18,961 nt of DNA, from NCBI GenBank assembly GCA_031961205.1, contig JAVRLS010000012.1, forward strand, positions 1 through 18,961, in the 5' to 3' direction. A model generated the notes under the pieces. It saw nothing but the letters and a program-made list of their open reading frames with translations, was not told the origin of the DNA and made no database searches. Positions within the stretch are counted from its first letter, which is position 1. Each line of letters opens with the position of its first letter. The stretch is from JAVRLS01 sp031961205 (GTDB lineage Archaea > Thermoplasmatota > Thermoplasmata > Thermoplasmatales > Thermoplasmataceae). Positions 13,733 to 18,961 of the stretch are shown in pieces. The position numbers were made by a program, and so were the translations under genes.

Positions 13733-15058
13733 ATGGAAAACATGCGGATGAATGACAGTCGCCTTAAGGTTGTTCTGATAGCGGTTTCGGCTATCTTCCT
13801 GATATCGGCGCTGTCAGGATCCGTGCAGGCACAGCAGAAAAATGTTGTGGTGATCAATCTTGATGAGGAAATCGATGCCGGATCGTCCAACATGATCGTT
13901 ACAACGCTGAACGGTTTGAGCAGTTCAACAACGGCGGCTGTTGTTATATCCATGAACACTCCCGGAGGTATCCTGGAGAACATGCTTCAGATGGTTTCAG
14001 CCATAAGCAGTGCAGAATCAAGGGGCATAGTGGTATATACCTACATACCTGTGGACGGCATGGGCGCATCTGCAGGATCCTATGTGGCAATGGCCACACA
14101 GGGCATATACATGGGTAATGGATCATACATAGGGCCATCAACGCCAATAGTTGAAGGCGGAACGGCCCTTCAGCAACAGCACACAACATCGGCAATGGAG
14201 GAGCTCATGGTCAGTATGGCGTCACAGTACGGGCGGAATACCACAGCAGCTTTTTCGATGGTCAGCAACAATACGGCGTATACGGACGGACAGGCTTACA
14301 GTATAGGGCTTGTGGAGGGTATATACAGTTCGCTTTCCTCCATGCTTTCAGCAAAGAATCTCAGCGGATATCCAGTGGTAAATGTGTATCCGTCAACATA
14401 CGATAATTTTTTAAGTTTTTTGAGCAATCCCTACGTGGACGGAATTCTAATAATACTTGGTTTTGTAGCAATAATGCTTGATTTTATTCACGGTACGGTT
14501 GTTCTTTCTATAACAGGTGCTACTATGTTGGTTTTAGGTTTTCTCGGGGCGCAGCTTATCTCGGCTTCAATAGTCGGGATAATTCTGCTTTTAATGGGTG
14601 CGGTTCTTATTCTTCTTGAAGCAAAAACGGGCCATGGGTTCTCCCTCCTGGCAGGGGTGGCCATCGGGCTTGTGGGCACATTTATGCTCGCATCGCCATA
14701 TGGTTCGTCCAATCCAGGCTATTCTCCTTCCCCTTTCACTACATTTGACCTGCTCACCACCATACTCATACTGATAGTGGTTGGTTTTCTGGTCTTTTAC
14801 ATAAGAAGGATACTGAAAACGCTGAAATACCACCGGATGAAGAACAGCGGGGCTGAGGCCCTTATATCCCGCGAGGCCACTGTTATGGCAGACCTGAATC
14901 CGCGTGGATGGGTATCGGTTGATGGAATAGAATGGCAGGGCGAAAGTGAAAACGGTTCATGGATAAAGAAAGGGGAAAAGGTTACAGTGGTTGGAAGGAA
15001 TGATCTCGTGCTGATAGTAAAAAAAGAGGAGAAAGATAAGGATATAAAATTAAAATAA
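13733..15058 (+). CDS. NfeD family membrane protein with ClpP-like (1510-N type) protease domain
   Basis: A 441-residue protein. A signal peptide (hydrophobic core about 11-28, likely cut after VQA at 34) leads to a ClpP/crotonase-fold domain with TPGG (76-79) and the nucleophile segment GASAGSY (Ser113), then four or five membrane helices (about 235-350) and a C-terminal cytoplasmic NfeD OB-fold (LNPRGWVSVDGIEW, KKGEKVTVV). This is the layout of Pyrococcus PH1510, a membrane serine protease linked to stomatin. No lysine occurs between residues 36 and 208, so the Ser-Lys catalytic dyad of PH1510 appears broken; His150 is near the lysine's place. No stomatin gene is adjacent. ATG 13733 is used, but ATG 13742, with GAAGG 9 nt before it, is equally plausible. 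Confidence 0.9.
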   Translation: MENMRMNDSRLKVVLIAVSAIFLISALSGSVQAQQKNVVVINLDEEIDAGSSNMIVTTLNGLSSSTTAAVVISMNTPGGILENMLQMVSAISSAESRGIVVYTYIPVDGMGASAGSYVAMATQGIYMGNGSYIGPSTPIVEGGTALQQQHTTSAMEELMVSMASQYGRNTTAAFSMVSNNTAYTDGQAYSIGLVEGIYSSLSSMLSAKNLSGYPVVNVYPSTYDNFLSFLSNPYVDGILIILGFVAIMLDFIHGTVVLSITGATMLVLGFLGAQLISASIVGIILLLMGAVLILLEAKTGHGFSLLAGVAIGLVGTFMLASPYGSSNPGYSPSPFTTFDLLTTILILIVVGFLVFYIRRILKTLKYHRMKNSGAEALISREATVMADLNPRGWVSVDGIEWQGESENGSWIKKGEKVTVVGRNDLVLIVKKEEKDKDIKLK

Positions 15059-15080
15059 TGCATCAATAAAATTAAAAAAA

Positions 15081-15087
15081 TTTTTAT
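15081..15087 (+). promoter_or_regulatory. TATA box for nmd3
   Basis: TTTTTAT, in an A+T-rich tract, is centred about 28 nt before ATG 15112. The transcript is probably leaderless. The T run may also end transcription of the NfeD-type gene. Confidence 0.5.
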
Positions 15088-15111
15088 GGTTAAACGATTG
15101 GTTAAAAGTTT

Positions 15112-16146
15112 ATGAGTTATGAAATGATACGGGATAAAATGATTTGCGTAATCTGTGGAAAAAATCAGGCAGTCGATCATGGCATGTGCGAGGAATGCAT
15201 CAAGGAGAACATAAAGGTTGAAGCTATAAGCCAGGTTAACCTTGCTTTCTGCCCCAAGTGCGGATCAATACGCATAGGGAAGAAATGGTACAAGAATGAT
15301 TATGCTGGAAGGCTTATGCCCGTTCTGATGGATGAGCTCAAGTGCACTGACAGGGATGCCGTTTTAACCGGCAACCCTAAAAGCATTGTCATGAATGATC
15401 AGGACAAAACAATAAGTTTTGAAATATCAATCGACAGAAAATATATAGATTCTATGAATGAAAAGATTTCAGTCCCGTATTCTGTCAGTTATATAAGCTG
15501 CCCCACATGCAATAAATTCACAGGATCTTATTATGAAGCCGTGATACAGTTGAGAACAGTGAGTACGGAGTATGATGATTCTCTCAATAATGTTCTTGAT
15601 TCAATAGGTAACATAATGGAGAAGAGGAAAAGAATAGACGCAGCCTCATTCATATCCAAGGTCGAAAAAAAGGCAGAGGGGATAGATATATACCTGGGGA
15701 AGAAAAACGATGGCGATATGTTATCCTCATTTGTTATGGATCACTTTTTCTCGAACATAATAGTTACAAAGACACTGGCTGGTGTAAAGGATGGCAGAAA
15801 ATTCTACAGGTATACATACAGCCTGAGGATACTTGATGCGGGGGAAGGATCACTCGTATCAGTGGATCACAAAAACTACATACTGACAGCTGTAAGGAAC
15901 AAGCATATTGACGTCATAGATGTGGATACGGAGAGAAAGATAAGAATCAACAGGAATACGTTCTTCATGAAGGATGGCAGGATAGTAACCAAAGAACCGC
16001 AAATGAGAAAATTTATCGTCATATCAAGATCCGGCGATGAAAGCCAGCTTATGGATGTCCAGAATTTCAGGATCATAACGATAAGGGGAAAGCCTGAAGG
16101 GGATGAAGTCAATCTCTTCACGTATAAGGGGAAATACTTTTTATGA
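15112..16146 (+). CDS. NMD3 family protein (large-subunit ribosome factor homologue)
   Basis: A 344-residue homologue of eukaryotic NMD3, the adaptor that binds the 60S subunit during export. The zinc-binding N-terminus has paired cysteines: CVIC (12, 15), CEEC (26, 29), CPKC (47, 50) and a later SCPTC. The rest (about 60-344) is the mixed alpha/beta core of the family. Archaea have no nuclear export, so the archaeal protein probably acts in large-subunit maturation or in surveillance; the exact role is unproven. The gene is leaderless with its own TATA box, between the NfeD-type gene and the arginine deiminase-like gene. Confidence 0.88.
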   Translation: MSYEMIRDKMICVICGKNQAVDHGMCEECIKENIKVEAISQVNLAFCPKCGSIRIGKKWYKNDYAGRLMPVLMDELKCTDRDAVLTGNPKSIVMNDQDKTISFEISIDRKYIDSMNEKISVPYSVSYISCPTCNKFTGSYYEAVIQLRTVSTEYDDSLNNVLDSIGNIMEKRKRIDAASFISKVEKKAEGIDIYLGKKNDGDMLSSFVMDHFFSNIIVTKTLAGVKDGRKFYRYTYSLRILDAGEGSLVSVDHKNYILTAVRNKHIDVIDVDTERKIRINRNTFFMKDGRIVTKEPQMRKFIVISRSGDESQLMDVQNFRIITIRGKPEGDEVNLFTYKGKYFL

Positions 16147-16160
16147 ATGGCAAAGTGACG

Positions 16161-16170
16161 AAATTTAATT
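16161..16170 (+). promoter_or_regulatory. TATA box for the arginine deiminase-like gene
   Basis: AAATTTAATT is centred about 26 nt before ATG 16192 in the 45-nt gap after nmd3, the position expected for a leaderless transcript. Confidence 0.5.
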
Positions 16171-16191
16171 AATTGCGAACGATGACAGGGC

Positions 16192-17448
16192 ATGCGTATT
16201 CTTGCTGAATGGGATAATCTGACGGATGTTCTTGTGCACCGGCCCGGAATTGAAATTGAATATGGTATGCTTGCCCCGAAATCTTTTCTTTATGAGAGGG
16301 CTTTCAACGTTGAAAAAGCCATTGAGGAGCACGTACTTCTGGAGAATCTTCTGAAGGAAAATGGAGTTAATCTGAGGCTTCTAGAGGATGTTGTGGTTTC
16401 AAAGGCAAGGGAATCCGGGGAGTTCAGGGCAGATCTGGAGAATTATGTGAGGGATATCGTACATTTCTACGGGAAAATGGATGATGTCAGGGAAGCGTCC
16501 GAAACGCTTTCAAAAAACCTCGGGATAATAGATGAGCGGACGCTGTTTCATTATATGACGCTTGAACCTTCCATTGACCTTAAGAAGGATTATGAAAACA
16601 TGGAAAATTACCCGACAGTTTATTCAAACATACCCCTTGCAAATTTGTATTTTATGAGAGACCAGCAGGCGGTTGGATCCGGCGGGGTTATAATCGGAAA
16701 CATGAAACGCGAGCAGAGAAGCCGCGAAACGCAAATAACCAATTTCGTCTTCTCAAAAATATTCAATGAAAAAAAGATATACAGAACGTCAAATAATGGG
16801 CATTTCGAGGGTGGAGATTTCATGCCGGCCGGAAGTTTTTGCCTTATAGGAACGGGGTCCCGCACCGACATAAATGGTGCATTCGAAGCCATGAATTCCG
16901 GCATGATCGATTATGACAGGATTGGCATTGTAACAAATCCGTCCTATGATTTCTCGGCAAGCGATAAAATGGTTAACATGCACCTGGATACATATTTCAA
17001 CATTGCCGGGGACGGCTTATGCGTAACATCAGTGTATCTAGCAAAGAAAGCCGCGGTTTCAATCTATGGAAAAAATGAGAAAAACCAGTATGTGAAGGAG
17101 AGCGAGAGCAACCTCTACGATTTCATGAAATCACAGGATTTTGAAATAATTGATCTTTCAATCCCGGAGCAACAGAGTTACGCTTCAAATTTTCTAACAC
17201 TGAAGGACAGGAAGATCATTTCTGTAAACGTTAATGAGGTTATAAAGCGTCTTTTAAAAAATCACGCGTTCAACGGTGAAGTTGAGGCCATAATCAGCAA
17301 AGAGTACAGTAAACTTGCAGGCAACGTCTTTCCCGCAAGGAAAGATGTGAGGGATCATGGAATCGATTTTGTAAGCGCGGAGCTTATAGAGCTTACCGGT
17401 GGTTATGGTGGGGCCCATTGCATGACGGCGGCTCTGAATAGATCGTGA
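16192..17448 (+). CDS. arcA: Arginine deiminase-like guanidino-group hydrolase
   Basis: A 418-residue member of the arginine deiminase branch of the amidinotransferase superfamily, which hydrolyses L-arginine to citrulline and ammonia. Catalytic motifs are present in order: LYFMRD (Asp157), RSRET (about 176-180), HFEGGDF (Glu206), GTGSRT (Arg224), HLDT (His264, Asp266) and GGAHCMT with nucleophile Cys410. An Arg five residues before the Cys, which helps hold the substrate carboxylate in the Pseudomonas enzyme as I recall, is Tyr here, so the substrate could differ. No ornithine carbamoyltransferase, carbamate kinase or arginine-ornithine antiporter gene lies in the window. Ammonia release might help pH control in an acidophile. 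The gene is followed by a 361-nt non-coding gap. Confidence 0.88.
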   Translation: MRILAEWDNLTDVLVHRPGIEIEYGMLAPKSFLYERAFNVEKAIEEHVLLENLLKENGVNLRLLEDVVVSKARESGEFRADLENYVRDIVHFYGKMDDVREASETLSKNLGIIDERTLFHYMTLEPSIDLKKDYENMENYPTVYSNIPLANLYFMRDQQAVGSGGVIIGNMKREQRSRETQITNFVFSKIFNEKKIYRTSNNGHFEGGDFMPAGSFCLIGTGSRTDINGAFEAMNSGMIDYDRIGIVTNPSYDFSASDKMVNMHLDTYFNIAGDGLCVTSVYLAKKAAVSIYGKNEKNQYVKESESNLYDFMKSQDFEIIDLSIPEQQSYASNFLTLKDRKIISVNVNEVIKRLLKNHAFNGEVEAIISKEYSKLAGNVFPARKDVRDHGIDFVSAELIELTGGYGGAHCMTAALNRS

Positions 17449-17809
17449 GGATATTTATCACTTATATTTATGTATAAATAATTATATTAAAACACTTATT
17501 TCATTATTTGCGTATCCTGTCAATAACATAAATCCCGTTCAGTTCATCAGATACAATAAAAGAAACGCTTATGAAATGTAAAGCCGTGATTCAATGAAAC
17601 GCCATGAAAATAATAAACCCTGGAAATAAAAAGAACCGTATCCGGTATTATAGAAAATAACCACAAAAAATAAAAGTTTCCGGAGAATCGCACTTAAATG
17701 CCATTGAAATCCCTGTTTTCAGCAATTTTCGGAAATAAATGTATTATAAACTGTTTTAGGTTAAAGTCTTGAAACGCATCTATTATCGAAAATTAAACCT
17801 GTCGCAGTA
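17449..17809. other. Non-coding gap (361 nt) between the ADI-like gene and tRNA-Met
   Basis: A very A+T-rich stretch with no ORF or RNA that I recognise. GAAACGC occurs three times (17562, 17596 and 17771), probably by chance. It separates two convergent transcription units (plus-strand ADI, minus-strand rps3ae-tRNA-Met), so it should contain terminators for both; several short T runs are present but none stands out. Confidence 0.5.
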
Positions 17810-17896
17810 TGCCGGGATCGGGGATCGAACCCGAGACCTCCGGATTTCTCAGTTATTCTTATGAGTCCGGCGCTCCTCCAGCTGAGCCACCCCGGC
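17810..17896 (-). tRNA. tRNA-Met (anticodon CAU), elongator type, with 14-nt intron
   Basis: The minus strand folds as a class I tRNA. The acceptor is GCCGGGG/TCCCGGC (last pair G-U) with discriminator A. The D stem is GCTC/GAGC, the anticodon stem CCGGA/TCCGG with mature loop CTCATAA, and the T arm is TCGGG-TTCGATC-CCCGA. The mature RNA is 73 nt. The acceptor start GCCGGG fits elongator rather than initiator tRNA-Met; a CAU tRNA-Ile with modified C34 is a less likely alternative. CCA is not encoded. The 5' end is 1 nt from the rps3ae stop codon. Confidence 0.95.
17846..17859 (-). other. tRNA-Met intron with bulge-helix-bulge splice site
   Basis: The intron AGAATAACTGAGAA lies between positions 37 and 38. 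CTCA of the anticodon loop pairs with intronic TGAG to give the 4-bp central helix. It is flanked by 3-nt bulges TAA and AAA, each cut after the second base. This is the canonical archaeal bulge-helix-bulge motif recognised by the splicing endonuclease. Confidence 0.92.
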
Positions 17897-17897
17897 A

Positions 17898-18533
17898 CTA
17901 TGCTATTTCAACCGTATTTTCATTCGCAGGTGTTTCTGCAGTTTCCTGCCCTGAAAACACCAGCGCAGATTTTCTCACTTCTATTTTCCTGAGCGGATAT
18001 GTATCCTTGGTAATATTAACCATATCTGTGTAAATATCATCACCAATAATATACCTTACAAAATCTGAATATGCACTTTCCGCAGCCCTGTTTACTACAA
18101 AGTCCGAAAGAATCTTCCTTATTTCTGTTTTCTTTGTATTTGTAAGCTTATTGTCACTTACAATGACAAGCTTCACAGTAATAGTGAAATTATCCCTTGT
18201 CTTTACATCCTTTATTATATCTATGCGCTCTTTTCTTCTTCTTATCATTCTTCTGATATAATCGTCACCTATATAGTGACCTGTAAAGATAGTCCTGCAT
18301 CTTGTCCCCTCACAGGAAACTATTTTAAAAATTGCTTTTTCGTTTGATTTTTTAAAATTCCCGGTTAAATCGGATATTGGAACCTCAATAACACGGTTTA
18401 CCATTGACTGAGGATCTTCACCGAGCGCCACAGATATTTCTTTTGATCCGAGGTATGGTGGAGCCTCAACGGTATACCAGACCTTTTCCTTCCACTTTTC
18501 TTTTCCCTTTTTTTGTGCCTTTTCACCAGCCAT
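17898..18533 (-). CDS. rps3ae: 30S ribosomal protein S3ae (eukaryotic S3a/S1e homologue)
   Basis: A 211-residue small-subunit protein, typical for archaea. Hallmarks: the lysine-rich N-terminus leading to WYTVEAPPYLGSKEISVALGEDP, then NRVIEVPISDLTGNF, GHYIGDDYIRRMIRRRKERID, and the C-terminal YPLRKIEVRKSALV. A Shine-Dalgarno-like GAGGGAT lies 3 nt before ATG 18533, and a BRE-TATA pair is about 50 nt upstream. The stop codon is followed after one nucleotide by tRNA-Met, so the tRNA is probably part of the same transcript. Confidence 0.96.
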   Translation of the reverse strand: MAGEKAQKKGKEKWKEKVWYTVEAPPYLGSKEISVALGEDPQSMVNRVIEVPISDLTGNFKKSNEKAIFKIVSCEGTRCRTIFTGHYIGDDYIRRMIRRRKERIDIIKDVKTRDNFTITVKLVIVSDNKLTNTKKTEIRKILSDFVVNRAAESAYSDFVRYIIGDDIYTDMVNITKDTYPLRKIEVRKSALVFSGQETAETPANENTVEIA

Positions 18534-18581
18534 CTAATCCCTCACATACATTTAACGTGAATAGCAGGTAATTCCAATGTG

Positions 18582-18596
18582 AAATTAAACCTTTCG
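18582..18596 (-). promoter_or_regulatory. BRE-TATA promoter of rps3ae
   Basis: On the minus strand CGAAAGG followed by TTTAATTT matches a TFB-recognition element plus TATA box, about 50 nt before ATG 18533. The predicted leader of about 27 nt would contain the Shine-Dalgarno. Confidence 0.5.
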
Positions 18597-18738
18597 TATT
18601 TTTCGTTGGCTTTTCTTTCGAAAAGTATTTCCGATAGGTATAGTTGTAATTTATAATTTTTGCTTTAAGGGCGTTTTTGATTTTTTGACGGCGGCAATCA
18701 TATATTTACGATAAAGCTTTCCCGGATATTTTCTAAGT

Positions 18739-18752
18739 AAAAAAGAAAAAAA
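18739..18752 (-). terminator. T-rich terminator after the partial membrane protein gene
   Basis: On the minus strand TTTTTTTCTTTTTT begins 37 nt after the stop of the membrane-protein gene, a strong archaeal termination signal that separates it from rps3ae. Confidence 0.6.
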
Positions 18753-18789
18753 TCATATTTTTCAACATTGTTAAAATCTTAAATGGACT

Positions 18790-18960
18790 TTATTTCCACT
18801 GGGTAAGAATCCTTTCCCTGTCAAAGGTCTTAACACTGATAAAATATGTAATAATGGCAGCCACAAGAAGCGCAACCGCTATAATCAGGATATTTGACGT
18901 ATCGCTGAGATTGATTAGCCCGATCTCACCCGTAACGTATATCACCAGGAAAGGTACCAG
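18790..18960 (-). CDS. Membrane protein, C-terminal fragment (possibly ABC-2 type permease; 5' end outside window)
   Basis: The last 56 codons of a minus-strand gene whose start lies beyond the window. The fragment holds a hydrophobic stretch at the window edge, a short loop (GEIGLINLSDTSN), one full membrane helix (ILIIAVALLVAAIITYFI) and a charged cytoplasmic end SVKTFDRERILTQWK. A last helix followed by a short tail of the form xxxxFxREKIL is common at the end of ABC-2 type transporter permeases, so that is the best guess, but the fragment is too short for a firm call. A T-rich terminator follows. Confidence 0.55.
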   Translation of the reverse strand: MVPFLVIYVTGEIGLINLSDTSNILIIAVALLVAAIITYFISVKTFDRERILTQWK

Positions 18961-18961
18961 A

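Noticed and set aside
17562..17777. Three copies of GAAACGC as a CRISPR-like or iteron repeat
   Set aside because: The copies are only 7 nt, unevenly spaced (34 and 175 nt), and the flanks are unrelated.
18610..18625. Hairpin CTTTTC-TTTC-GAAAAG upstream of rps3ae
   Set aside because: An A+T-rich 6-bp stem upstream of the predicted rps3ae promoter; no clear role and likely chance.

Overview
This window looks like the chromosome of a thermoacidophilic euryarchaeon of the Thermoplasmatales, probably Thermoplasma or a close relative. The evidence is archaeal-only gene content (L15e, S3ae, L7Ae, S28e, L24e, aIF5B, NMD3, the RFC large subunit), an archaeal bulge-helix-bulge tRNA intron, TATA boxes about 25 nt before many start codons (leaderless transcripts), and AGGTGAT-type Shine-Dalgarno sites inside operons. 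The order is an inference; no 16S gene is present.

Layout. 1-700: the 3' end of an acyl-CoA dehydrogenase gene, then a NifX/NifB-like small protein with a His-rich tail. 892-3226, minus strand: a tRNA-binding OB-fold protein followed without a gap by the clamp-loader large subunit, then rpl15e with tRNA-Ser(UGA) 18 nt downstream. 3348-6154, plus strand: a thiamine cluster of thiD, a PurM/ThiL/HypE-superfamily enzyme and thiE. 6239-8549, plus strand: a leaderless HTH regulator, speD and an overlapping CaCA-type cation exchanger. 8567-11554, minus strand: the translation operon rpl7ae-rps28e-rpl24e-ndk-infB, packed with 1- and 4-nt overlaps. 12023-17448, plus strand: an MFS transporter, a PEBP protein, an NfeD-type membrane protein, NMD3 and an arginine deiminase-like enzyme. 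17810-18961, minus strand: the 3' end of a membrane protein gene, rps3ae, and intron-containing tRNA-Met 1 nt after rps3ae.

How the genes work together. Most of the window is core information processing with housekeeping metabolism. ThiD supplies HMP-PP and ThiE joins it to thiazole phosphate to give TMP. The PurM-like protein between them lacks the HypE C-terminal cysteine motif and is a good candidate for the TMP kinase step or another ATP-dependent thiamine step. Polyamine synthesis (SpeD) and arginine catabolism (ADI) could affect acid and heat tolerance, but that is inference.

I found no CRISPR array, intact mobile element, rRNA or TPP riboswitch. No clearly new multi-gene system is visible. 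The points most worth a second look are the PurM-like thiamine-cluster enzyme with a 17-bp palindrome upstream, the NfeD-like protease domain without its catalytic lysine, the ADI with a changed substrate-binding arginine, and the two tRNA genes packed behind ribosomal protein genes.
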